Source: Cinchona pubescens
Taxonomy: Eukaryota > Streptophyta > Magnoliopsida > Gentianales > Rubiaceae
Direction of reading: 5' to 3'
DNA: 64,000 bases
Assembly (NCBI GenBank): GCA_025175665.1
Contig: JANKKI010000275.1
Location: 1 to 64,000 of the forward strand
How positions within the stretch are numbered: position 1 is the stretch's first letter; every line of letters starts with the position of its first letter. Positions 23,784 to 33,359 of the stretch are shown here, one piece after another. The position numbers and the translations under genes were made by a program. The notes beneath the pieces were generated by a model. The model searched no databases and was not told the origin of the DNA. It saw only the letters and a program-made list of their open reading frames with translations.

Positions 23784-23804
23784 CGATTGCTTTGACTTAT
23801 ACCA
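23784..23804 (-). promoter_or_regulatory. Degenerate gypsy primer-binding site
   Basis: On the - strand TGGTATAAGTCAAAGCAATCG abuts the right LTR. It resembles TGGTATCAGAGC with an internal insertion. Confidence 0.6.
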
Positions 23805-23805
23805 T

Positions 23806-24082
23806 TGTTAAGATTAGAGAGAATTTCTTTAGTTATTTTGGAGAAAAAAGAGAGATTCTTGAGAGAGAAGAAAGAGAAAGGATAGCGAGAAGAATTTTAG
23901 AGAGAGAAATGGTTAATCTTCATTATTCATAACATTTTTTTAACTCATACAATAGCTATTAATAATTAAACCCTAATTAACCACCACAAGCAACCTTGCT
24001 GACTAGACAATCAACTTACTAACTGACTTACATATTTATTGAATATTATAACTCAATTCCTACTTTACTTATTTATTACAAA
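23806..24082 (-). repeat. Gypsy 5' LTR (right copy)
   Basis: Partner of 15373-15653, sharing AACTCATACAAT and CTGACTTACATATTTATT. Boundaries come from the alignment and the neighbouring primer-binding site. Confidence 0.75.
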
Positions 24083-24489
24083 TCATGATACTTCACTTGA
24101 GGTTGGCATGCGCCAAGTAACATCGACATTGAGTCGAACTTTTAGTTTGAATTGTTATTGAGTTCTGAAAAAATTTAAAAGTTGATCGAGGTTAATTGTT
24201 GCTCTCATAGATATGCATAATTTTTATTTTTTATTTTTATTATTCAAGTTCGATTGAACTTGATTGAATTCGTTTAAACTCCATTGAAATCGATTGAAAT
24301 TGAACGTCAAGTTTGGTGAGCTCTAACTCAAATTTCACATAACCGAGCTCGAATAGACTCTTTTGTTATAGTACGATTTGGCTCCTTTATACACTTCAAG
24401 AATTGTAGATTCTCTTTTTTTATTAAACTCCTGTAGCTGCTGCGATTTAAATTTAGTTTAAGTCATCACCGGCCGAGTCAATGAAGTAA
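24083..24489. other. Intergenic region upstream of rhomboid gene
   Basis: No gene seen. Runs such as GTTCGATTGAACTTGATTG and CCGAGCTCGAATAG recall decayed MITE sequence. It should hold the promoter of the + strand gene that follows, but I see no clear TATA box. Confidence 0.5.
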
Positions 24490-24733
24490 ATGGACATGAG
24501 CTCAAAATCAAGAAGCTACATATTCGTGCTTACCACACCACCACCACCACCAATGGAATTAGGAATATGCACATTCTTGAAGACTACTTCTCCAATTCCA
24601 CCTACTCTCTCCAATCCCTCAATCCTTCTTGCTAATCAAAAAGCTGATTAGAGGAAAAGCTATCCCACCACTCCGCTTCGTTCCAGCACCACCCAATCTC
24701 GCTTCTTCTGCTTATTCAGCAATAACAGCTCAG
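24490..24733 (+). CDS. RBL11: RBL11 exon 1 (transit peptide)
   Basis: Starts at ATG 24490 (alternatives 24496 and 24553 in frame; 24553 gives MELGICTFLKTTSPIPP). The sequence is rich in Ser, Thr and Pro, low in acidic residues, and contains TPLRSSTTQSRFFCLFSNNS, typical of a chloroplast transit peptide. A TAG at 24649-24651 interrupts it, inside a 31-bp stretch also found in the nearby gypsy element. The donor CAG|GT is at 24733/24734. Confidence 0.65.
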
Positions 24734-27700
24734 GTCTTCTCTCCATCTCTTTCTTTCACTCTTTTTTTTTTCTCTGTTTATTTCTGTGTATTTTTTGGTT
24801 TTTATTGGTTTAAATTTGTTTTTATCAAACAGCTCCAGGGATAACGGTTTCTCTTTTTTTTTTATTCAATTGGTATGCAAAAAATAAGAGTTTTGATCAT
24901 TTAATTGGATTTTGTTGCTATGGACAAAAGATGAAGTGCTAATAGGACTGAGGTTTTCTTGTTGGCAATTAGGTGAACAACTAGTATGCAAAACAAAGTA
25001 AAAGAATATAATTGGTCTCTAGCCAGTGTGGTTGCTGGCTGCTGGATAAAGTTAGGGATAAGCTTAAGTTCTTCTGCTGTCAAGCTTTCAGTTTCATGGT
25101 TTTGATGTAATATTCAGAAAGTTTTAGTTTTGGCTTCGATTTCTTGTTTGGGAGTAAAACCAAGTAGGAATGATGAATCAATGTGTGCCTGTTTGACCTT
25201 GCCAGATAGTCTTGAGTTTTGCTTTCTCTTTCTTGTTTTTTACTTTCCACCGTTGGTTTGGGGAGAGGTGTTATGGAATAAAACATGGCCTTTGTTAAGG
25301 AGGCATTAGTTTAAGCACATTGGTTTGTTGGCAATGTGAGTATAAGGTTTACTGGCATCCTTGAAGAGTACAACGTGATCTGAGAGTGCTAGTATTTTAT
25401 AAAGGGGAAACATAAACTCTCACCAAGATAGATTTTCCAAGTCACCAGGTTCTTTGAACTGAACGTAGGGTGCCCCGCTGAGCACCCAACTTGAAGAAAA
25501 CCACTTGAGCTGAGAGTGCTAGTACCTTATAGTGTGAACATAAGATATGAAATGTGCTAGATATTTCTCACACATAATGAAGGGCAAAAAACGGAAACTC
25601 TCACTGAGATAGATTATTCCAAGTCACCAGGTTTCTTGAACTGTCTCTTAAGGTGCCCCATACGCTCCTTCTTCCACCCAACTTCTGTCCTGAAACCCAA
25701 AGGAGAAAAATGTTCCTGGTCAGAGCAGCTGAGGGAGAAATTATACTTACTCATGCTCCTAGATTTGTTAGTTGGTGGGAGAACAAAAGGCAGTTCACTA
25801 CTTGAGTGAAACTTGCAGCGAAAACTGTTGAAGAAGATTTGGAAATTGAAATAAAACTCGAGGGTTGGAGAGCGACTTCATGAACTTGTGAAAAAGTAGA
25901 CGCTAGTTTCACAGAAGAAGTTACTCTTCCTCTGACCACAAAACAAACATTTTGGACTCTCCACCAATCTATGGATCCCAAGAATTTCAAAGTTTATGAG
26001 TTTCTTCTGTTTTACTAGGTGAAGATATTTCTAAAATTTGTGATGTATTTCTTCCCTTTTCCTTTTAATTTGTGGCTGTGTGAAAAAGAAAGAGAATTAA
26101 AGCCTATATTGACTTGTAATCAAAACAAGTTTGCTGCCTATCAAGAAGAAACTAAATTAAGTGCAAGCATTAATCTGTTTTACAATCTAATTGTGAGGAC
26201 ATTGTTTCGTAAGTGACAACATGAAAGACAACTTCTTTGATTAATTAGTTATAAACAAGTAGATAGTGAGGACATTGTTTTGTAAGTGACAACATGATAG
26301 ACAACTTCTTTGATTTATTAGTTATTAACAAGTAGATAGTATCAGGAACCTTATGGGAATGGCTTTAATGAGTATCATGCAATGGGGGCACTTCTTAAGA
26401 CCTCTTTATGCTGACTTGGTTAAGGAAGGCCTTGGCACAACCATATAGGCTAGTTGGGTTCCTGAGCATGTAAAGACTTGGCAGCCAAGAAAGGAAACCA
26501 ATTCTCACTGGAATAGCACAAGAGGTGATTGAGAGTTGACTTGGTTGGAAATTCTAACTTGCTTTACTGAAGTAACTGCAGATATAGTTCATTGTTTATC
26601 TCAAAATCAGCTGCTCAATTCTTTTATTGCACTATTGCCAGTAAGTCCCTTCATTTTGGTTGGTTCAATTTTCAGTATAGAAGCATAGCCTAAATCTTAA
26701 AACTTTTCTACCTCCCCCTCTCCACTTCTGAGCATATAAGTAGCATGCATCTTCTTCACAGGAAGAATAAGTTTCTTTCAACTGTTCTAATTTGTTTTAC
26801 CAATTCAGAGTTGCTTTTCCGTTTTCCCCTCCATATTAGTGCCTGACTTCAGATTTTGTCAATCTTATTATATTCACCACATAATCACACAGCAACTCAA
26901 TCTTAAAAGGAAGGTAATAAATGGAGTATATTGGTAACTCAGTGCAACAAAAACTCTATTCTAGAAGTTTTTACGTTTGTTTAGAATATAGACTCCTGAG
27001 TTCCAAGAACTCAGACTTGATATTCTTACTTGACTTTTGACTAATATTTCTGGCATATATTGTTTTCTGAAAGAACTCTAAGGTTTACTTCATTCAGCCC
27101 TTGTGCTATGATTTTCACTTGATTAGTTCATGAAAAGCTCAGCTTCCACTTCACATCAAAGAACGATTGGCCCTTTCCGCTCCTTCACGTGAATTTGAAT
27201 GAAAATGGAAACCTCTTTCCTATACAACATATCTAAATATCTCTTTTCAAGAACATATTAGTTAAAGCTTTGTCATCGCAAACATCACAGCACACATCTT
27301 TTTCATGAGTTATGCAAATCATCATGAGCTGTTTGAAATTCTCCATGTTCTGTATCTTATAGTTGGAGCTTGTGAAGCTTAAGAGAGGCAGAAACCAGAG
27401 AAGCGTGTGAATGGGATATTAACTCATTCTCTTTCTTAATCTTGTGCTACTTACGTTCATCTAAGACCATGTATTTCAGGTCTCTTATGTTGATTTGCTT
27501 GCTATTCCAGAAATATTTCACAGCATCATATTAATGTGTGTGTCCATTTAGTTTTCTTTGAAAACATTTCAGCCTCACCTTCTATGCAAATTAAGGATTA
27601 AGGAATATAATTGGTTATTTCATATATTTCTACCCTTGTGACTAAATAAAGATCTTATTCAGAAATCTAAAGAAAGAAATGATTTTTGAAGATATCTTTG

Positions 27701-29573
27701 GCTTATATAACCAGTCTATGCTAATACAAAATTCTATTAGTGTGTTCAGGTGAGTGCAATAAAAGCTTTATATTTGTATCACAACTGGCCTGCCTGTCTC
27801 TCAATTTGTGACTGCAACATAAGAGCCATTTCAATTGGTGAGAAATCAACTTCTGTGGATGCATAAAAATAGGCCAAAAGACTAAATTCTTATTTTGTTT
27901 GATGCTATTCCAGTTCCACTCATTAAAAATGCCTCTACGTGTGTCTAGTATTTACAGTACTTTTCATACTTTTTTCTCAGGAAACATCTTTCAAGTAACC
28001 TCTTCTTCTTATATATTTTTGGTAAGTCAAACTTTATGTAATTTGATGTTAGGTTAACAAAGATCATATTGTCTCATAGTCAAGTATAAAATGTAGTTTG
28101 GATATATGTTGCCACTCAGGGAAACTTGTTGAAGAGGAAGAAGGAAACTTTGCATTATGGCTTTCATATATCCTAATCTAGATGGTGCTGGAGCAAATCT
28201 TGTTTCATGGCTTGTTCTCCCAAGAAATGCTGTCTCTGTTGGTTAAGGCATCAGCCTCTGGTGCAGTTTTTGGACTCTTTGCGATTAGTGTCCTAGTGAA
28301 GGTGAGTATTCTCTTTTGTTTCTGTGCATCATTTGAAAATCAGCAAATGAAATGAGATGCTTTCTTCTTTCTTTCTCGGGCAACATGTTAATTGACCTAT
28401 TTGATGTTTCTCTAGATGTCTTTGGACTGGAGGAAGATTCTTGAGGTACTTATATTGGGCCAATTTGTTATAGAAAAGGTACATCATACCCCTTAATAGG
28501 TGCACTTTGCATCTATTTTACTAAGTCAGTGAACACTTTCAGCACATGCATTACTTTTTTTTTAATTTTTTTTGTGGAAAGAAGAGAGAGAGAACGGCCT
28601 TAGTGCTCAACAATACAGTACACTAATGAATCCAACTATCTCACTTCTCATTCCAAATTAGAAATTAGAATGACTTCAAATATCCTTTTAATAGAAGTAT
28701 ATAGGTAGAAATTTCAGAATGACGACTTCTTATCTGCAATCTTTCTAACATCTGTTTGTCTTTCATGTATTGGTCTTTGATCTTACATATCTCGAGTTTA
28801 GAATATTATAGAGCACATATTACATGGATTGGCAATGAATGATCTGTTTCTTAGGAAGGCTTCGGTTTTACATACTTAATTTAGTTTCTTCTTGATCCTG
28901 TTTCTGTCTACATTTGTTTTATCATAAGTCAACTAACCCAACTATTACATCGTATTCACCACAAGTATTGCGTTTTTATTATAGCCATCTTGTTACTAGG
29001 AGGGCAAGAACTTAGCTATTCTACACCCTTTATTGATTATTCTACCCAGTGATCAATTTCTGCTCTGTAAATGTATACAAGACTTTCTCAATCAAATAGG
29101 AGGGAGATGGGTGATGAAACATGACCTGAAATGAAAGTACCAGCACCTGACGAAATAAAGAGGCAATGATAATGCATAGAAAGTGCAAACTGAGAATAAT
29201 AAACTGAAATGGTCTATTAATTGAAAGAGGGTATTACAGAACTTGAGTAAAAATTCAGTCCCAAATTAAGTGATATTGACCTGAGTATTAGATCCCTTTG
29301 TCCTTTCAATGGCAAACCTTATTTAGGAACTTTTGTGCCTGTGCTGAAGTTTCTGTTGAATATGTAACACCAGGTGATGGAAGCAGCAAAAGCTTGCAAC
29401 CTGGTGTTCTAGATGTGTATAAGAGACAGATCAGAGCCACACAGAATGTTAATCACGTAGCACATCTCTCAGGTGCCCTAATTGGTGTGGCTCTGATATG
29501 GCTTCTCAGTAGATTTCCATCACAACCATCAGATATGAATACCTCCTCATCTATTCAGAGGAGAAAAGACTGA
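24490..29573 (+). CDS. RBL11: Plastid rhomboid-like protein (RBL11 type), assembly-damaged
   Basis: A seven-segment gene for a rhomboid intramembrane serine protease of the plastid RBL11 group. Segments with consistent splice sites: 24490-24733, 27363-27479, 27750-27837, 27982-28022, 28120-28301, 28416-28478, 29374-29573. Phases match from segment 2 onward. Readable landmarks in order: KRVNGI, ALYLYHNWPA, KHLSSNLFFLYIFG, GKLVEEEEGNF, GANLVSWLVLPRNAVSVG, ASGAVFGLFAISVLVK, DWRKILEVLILGQFVIEK, NVNHVAHLSGALIGV. The ASGA serine and the NHVAH histidine are the expected catalytic dyad. The first segment looks like a transit peptide, which fits a plastid membrane location. Stops and frame breaks occur where adapter-like bases appear (27380s, 27796, 28177, 28244, 29408), so the natural gene may be intact. 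The first intron (2.6 kb) may hide another exon. Confidence 0.88.
25375..25690 (+). repeat. Direct duplication inside RBL11 intron
   Basis: Copies share GAGAGTGCTAGTA, AACTCTCAC, GATAGATT, CAAGTCACCAGGTT and GGTGCCCC. In copy 1 the bases after TTGAACTG are AACGTAGG. In copy 2 they are TCTCTTAAGG, i.e. the adapter start CTGTCTCTTA. The pair shows an adapter-like overwrite against its own homolog. Confidence 0.75.
26193..26338 (+). repeat. 73-bp tandem duplication
   Basis: 26193-26265 and 26266-26338, about 95% identical, each starting GTGAGGACATTGTTT. Confidence 0.92.
27363..27479 (+). CDS. RBL11: RBL11 exon 2
   Basis: After acceptor TTATAG the exon reads LELVK, then in shifted frames QKPEKRVNGI and FLNL, ending FQ before the donor. 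It corresponds to the segment before and within the first membrane helix. TTAAGAGA near 27378 and the donor context GTCTCTTATG both resemble adapter words, and the frame breaks lie beside them. Confidence 0.7.
27750..27837 (+). CDS. RBL11: RBL11 exon 3
   Basis: Begins VSAIKALYLYHNWPA. The expected Trp-Tyr-Gln is replaced by TGTCTCTCAA (adapter-like CTGTCTCT at 27795-27802). FVTAT can be read after a shift, then ATAAGAG replaces most of the CHA codons, and the exon ends in AATTG, completing NW across the intron. Confidence 0.78.
27982..28022 (+). CDS. RBL11: RBL11 exon 4
   Basis: A short exon of 41 bp between CTCAG and GTAAGT. With the flanking split codons it gives WKHLSSNLFFLYIFG, part of the conserved HxxxN-type rhomboid helix region. 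Confidence 0.85.
28120..28301 (+). CDS. RBL11: RBL11 exon 5 (catalytic serine)
   Basis: Encodes GKLVEEEEGNFALWLSYIL, GANLVSWLVLPRNAVSVG and ASGAVFGLFAISVLVK. Two small insertions break the frame: TCTAGAT at 28177-28183 (the centre of the adapter palindrome, giving TAG) and TAAGGCATCA at 28244-28253 (TAA), right in the GASG motif. Removing them leaves a continuous rhomboid reading frame, so both look artificial. Confidence 0.85.
28416..28478 (+). CDS. RBL11: RBL11 exon 6
   Basis: An intact 21-codon exon, MSLDWRKILEVLILGQFVIE then K, between TCTCTAG and GTACAT. A membrane helix follows DWRK. Confidence 0.88.
29374..29573 (+). CDS. RBL11: RBL11 last exon (catalytic histidine)
   Basis: Starts VMEAAKA after CAG. 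A 22-bp half junction (29408-29429) then replaces or interrupts the middle. The frame resumes as RATQNVNHVAHLSGALIGV, then a final helix (ALIWLLSRFPS), a Ser/Lys/Arg tail and a stop at 29571-29573. Confidence 0.85.
29408..29429. other. Nextera half junction inside a coding exon
   Basis: TCT followed by AGATGTGTATAAGAGACAG in the last RBL11 exon. It introduces a stop and a frameshift. Confidence 0.95.
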
Positions 29574-30580
29574 CAGATATCAAGTATAGTTCAATCCATT
29601 TTTTATATGTGCCCGTCAATAGAAAAGTAAATTATAGAAGTTCTGTTAATGTTATTGTATGTTGATCAATGACAACAATATAAATTTTACTTCCAATTTT
29701 GTGAGTTGACTGAAACAAAAAAGAACGCGTTCAAGGTTTAAGTCATTACTTCTTTAGTTGGTAGCAATATGAAAGAACTTGGACGTTGAATACAACCTAT
29801 CCAAATATCACTGACATTATTTTGCTCTTAATTTGGAATGCTTGCTAGAAGGTGACAAATGGATTCCAAGCAAGACAATTGCAAACTCATAACAGAAACA
29901 AAGATGTGTCATAATATTCCTGTGTACCGGTACCTAAAATCATTTCATATGCCAGCAATATTCTGAGGAAAAATTGATAAAATTCTTGTTCTTTCTGTAG
30001 ACATCATTTCATATGCCAGCAATATTCTCAGGAAAAATTCATAAAATTTTAGTTGAAGATGAGACGTGTCTTCTACCTTCGACGTGGAGGACAAAAGTGG
30101 GAGGCCAAGTGGGAAGGAAAAAAGTATTTGCTATTCATTTTGAATACGGAGTAATTGATCTGTTGTTAAATAAATATCTTATATTGGATGATTGAAAGAT
30201 AATGATACTTCTTTGTTTTTTAGTCATCCCGACAACTGCAAGACTTACAACGCATTACAGAGTAAGTAGCAAAGACTTGCTAAGTCAACCACATATACCT
30301 GCCATTTCCAAGGTAGTAGAAACATACATATGTAGATGGAGAGGTCTAATTCTGCATTAGTTGAAGTATTAAAGCAGCCTAGTCTTTTTCACCTGGCAAC
30401 TGTCGTGAATTCTGTACCAAAATAGCTAGCAGATGATGATGAACAAAAGATTTGATTTACATGGTGAGTTGAACCTCAGAAAAGCTATACAGGGTGCTTG
30501 GAGTTTTATATATAGTCCCCTGTCTATGTACAATTCTTCCTATGTTCAGGTGTACTGATCATTGTACTTCCCCTTTCCAT
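29574..30580. other. Region between convergent genes
   Basis: 3' flanks of RBL11 (+) and the PPR gene (-). It contains a two-copy tandem repeat (29938-29990 and 30001-30053, sharing TCATTTCATATGCCAGCAAT). No further gene seen. A 60-codon ORF at 30013 is not convincing. Confidence 0.6.
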
Positions 30581-31479
30581 TCAGTTCAAGAACCCCACTG
30601 TGTACGAGTTTGGAAGTTGACCAGAGATATAAAGCTGCCAGGCGTTGATGTTGCCTCGGACAAACAATCGGACTTCGAGAACCAAATCTACAAGAAAGAT
30701 ACATTGATGTAGTAGTAGTGTATAGGCTCTCCGAAGAAAGTTCAGGTTCCCGTAACACAACCCGATTTTTCTTAGTTGCAGCACCTACAGTTTTTTTGAT
30801 CATTTATGAGCTCGCTTGGGATCTGTAGCAGTTTGTGACATGAGTTAATTGCATCCTTATGATAGATTTTCTCCAAACTTTGCACCGTTGTCTCATTCTG
30901 CCTATTTAACTGATAAATCATGCTTTGCTTTTCAATGGAGCCAATTATCCTATTTGCCTCTTTACTAAGTCCAATGGCACGCCAGGCCTCTGCGATCAGC
31001 ATAAATGTTGTTTTCTGAGGCTGAACATTAAATTCCTCCATGAGTTTGATTATTCCTTCTGCCTTCCATGGCTTTTTTGCTTCTGCATAGCCCGAAATTA
31101 GGGTTTCAAAAGTTCTCAAATTTGGAGATATACCACATTTGCACAGTCAGATCTTTTCGAAAACCCTCATTGCAGAGTCCATTGAACCAGCACTACACCA
31201 TCCACTAATGACTGTAGTGAAGATCACTACGTTGGGGCGAATACCAGAATTCACCATAATATTCAGGAGTTCATCTGCCTTTTCTGGTTCCAGTGCACGG
31301 ACATAACCTTTAGCGAGAATACTGTATGCATGGACATCAGGTTCAATACCAGCTTTTATCATATCGTCAAAGATTTCCCTGCACTTAACCATATATCCTG
31401 CGGCACTCCAGGCATTCATGAGGGTGCTAAAAGTTATCACATCTGGTTTGACACCACATTCTTCCATCAGTGAGAGAAC
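30581..31479 (-). CDS. PPR gene exon B (C-terminal)
   Basis: Starts VLSLMEECGVKPDVITFST and carries five or so PPR units. A six-base excess at about 31146-31151 creates TGA between FEK and CKCGISPN. After LLQIPSELINDQK an extra T in the run at 30791-30797 shifts the frame into a Ser-rich tail. A last shift near 30645 would lead to the ending SYTVGFLN and stop at 30581-30583. The two last shifts are inferred from recalled relatives. Confidence 0.78.
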
Positions 31480-32285
31480 CTATCAAATTAGTAGCTATTG
31501 TCAGCATTTTGCTCCCAAACAAGATACAGCTGTATCCATATTCTAGGGTGTAAGATCAGATATTTTATACACTGATCACATTCCAGCAGTTATACTTCAT
31601 TTTGTAGCCAAGCAGATCAGAAAGGAAATTGTGAATATTTGTGAATACTTGCGTACATTTTTAACTATGGATTCTTTCAAGCATCATGTTAATAAGATTC
31701 AAAATACATGCAATGCAAAAACCTTTGTCAATAACTAACTACTTTCAAGTACCCAGTAATCACATATATGACACTCTCATTCTTGGCTCTCAGACTAGTT
31801 GAACTAAAATTCCAAAGAGGAAATTTGCATTATCCATTTTGTTGAAGTTCCCATTTACAGCAATTAGTACTTCTGCATACAAAAGACCTAAACCTTAAAA
31901 AAAATGATAAACCAAATTACCACTGACATCACACTGTGGAGAAAAATAGCCTTTTTACTTTCACTCAAGTAAGTTGCTTGTGCAAATAACACATCTGTAG
32001 ACCAAATGGCTTCCGATGATTGCCCATGCACGTTTTTGAGGCAAGGGTTCTCATGTCATGGCATATGCACAGAGAGTAGAGACCGCTGTACTACCGCTAG
32101 GTAAGCAATTCACAGGCTAATTTGTCCTTTTGGATGAAATACACTTCACCAACACAAGGATAGTTCTTAAATCAGATATTGGGTTTTAGTGAATATGTTT
32201 TGATTTCTCACTAAGCACTCGATTTAATGTTTCGTGCATGGCATGTTAGATGACGAATCATTCGATAAATTGGAGAGAGAGAGAG

Positions 32286-32318
<33 letters not shown>

Positions 32319-33359
32319 ACTGTTGAGCAAGCAATAACTAGTTAACATCTCATTCTGCTATCACCCATTGGACATCTTATTATAACTCTGTGGAGTTTCA
32401 AAGAATAACAATTATAGAAGAAACGAATGATGATCCAGGTAATAGAAATTAAAATTAACCTCATCAACACCATCTCTATCTGACACATTGAGGAACCCTT
32501 TGATCAGGGAATTGAAAACCACAAGATTTGGTTGTACTCCTAGATCCACCATTCTGTATGCGAAACTCAAAGCATCTCTTACTTTACCTTCTTTGCAGTA
32601 TCCAGCTATGATGATGCCACAGGTTCTTTCATTTGGATTCACTCCATTCTTCTGCATTTCCTACAATCAGACCTTCAGCCTTTTCCGTCTGGCCATTTTG
32701 AGCATATGCTGTTGCTATGGTGTTGTAAGTTACAGCATCAGGTTGTAAACCAGAAGTTACCATCTTAGGAATCAAATTCCAAGCCTCTTTCATATTCTTT
32801 TTACTACACCATGCCCTAATAAGTACATTGTAAGTCCTCAAGTTGGGTTTTATGTTGTCCTCTTGAGACATCAATTCTAGTATCTTCAAAGATTCTTCAG
32901 GCTTTCCAATTAGCCCATATCCTTTAATCAAAGTGTTGAAAGTGCTTGTTGTGGGTTTCATTCCACTCTCCCTCATCTTCAACAAGGTTTCCATGGCTTC
33001 CTCCATATTCCCAGATTCAGAAAATGCATTGACTACTGCGTTGAAAAAAACTGATGTGTCCGGCTTCATTCTGATTAATTGCACATGAGACAGAATTGAA
33101 TTTATGTGGTTAAAGCGCTTCTGGGTAGTTAATGCCGCTAATAAGGTTGTGCATGTTACTAGAGTAATGGTTTATGTCCTCCTTCAATTAAATCGTTGAA
33201 AGTAGATTGAGCTTCCTGAGGTTTCCCTCTTTCCAAAAGAATGTTCATTAGTTTTGTAAGAGAGCGAACTGTTCTACAACTATCCCCCCTCATGCAAAAT
33301 GTACAAAGGGTTGATTCCGGTATTGGATGTAATTGAATCTTATCATCCATAGATTTTTC
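30581..33359 (-). CDS. Pentatricopeptide repeat protein, frameshifted
   Basis: A P-class PPR protein. It resembles, from memory, the Arabidopsis At5g21222/At5g25630 group. Such proteins bind organellar RNA through tandem 35-residue helix pairs. Two exons are visible: 33359-32460 (ATG at 33350-33348, after an apparent 5' acceptor TTTCCAG) and 31479-30581, separated by a 980-bp GT...AG intron with phase 0 ends (VDE|VLSLM). About ten PPR units are readable, e.g. PDTSVFFNAVVNAFSESGN, PTTSTFNTLIKGYGLIGK, PDVITFSTLMNAWSAAGY, PNVVIFTTVISGWCSAG. Frame breaks: about 33165 (+2), 32660 (+1), an in-frame TGA at 31147-31149, a 7-T run at 30791 (+1) and one near 30645. Flanking homology continues each time. 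The gene is either a recent pseudogene or, more likely in this draft, intact with consensus errors. Confidence 0.88.
31480..32459 (-). other. PPR gene intron with (GA)n
   Basis: Begins GTTAAT and ends TTGATAG on the - strand. It holds an (AG)n microsatellite at about 32273-32316 (+ strand AG). No coding content. Confidence 0.75.
32460..33359 (-). CDS. PPR gene exon A (N-terminal)
   Basis: Starts MDDKIQLHPIP and soon reaches CRTVRSLTKLMNILLERGK, the start of the repeat array. A 2-bp excess near 33165 (between GHKP and LVT) and a 1-bp excess at 32660-32661 (between EGLIV and MQKNGV) shift the frame. It ends SDRDGVDE at a GAG|GTTAAT donor. Confidence 0.85.

Larger units (their letters stand above)
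15373..24082 (-). mobile_element. Decayed Ty3/gypsy retrotransposon with nested copia insert
   Basis: Two similar ~280-bp LTRs bound the element (15373-15653 and 23806-24082). Both contain GAGAAAGGATAG and a GAATTTTAGAGAGA-like block. Reading on the - strand: a degenerate iMet-type primer-binding site beside the right LTR, gag remnants, protease, reverse transcriptase (about 22830-22050), RNase H (about 21950-21700), integrase (about 21350-20870), and a pol C-terminus split by the copia insertion (20700-20407, then 15769-15690). The last part still reads as the TWEDLDFIRAQF-type gypsy terminus, followed by a purine tract and the 3' LTR. All domains contain stops and frameshifts. The region 23258-23600 is scrambled by adapter-linked inverted fragments. 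Confidence 0.85.
24734..27362 (+). other. RBL11 first intron with duplications
   Basis: No coding segment recognised. It contains a diverged direct repeat (about 25375-25500 and 25505-25690) and a 73-bp tandem duplication (26193-26338). A short missing exon between the transit peptide and LELGK-type sequence cannot be excluded, because the phase of exon 1 does not match exon 2. Confidence 0.55.

Noticed and set aside
28120..28301. Natural loss of the rhomboid catalytic motif
   Set aside because: The inserts match adapter words or follow an adapter-like start, and flanking codons are intact. An assembly cause is simpler.
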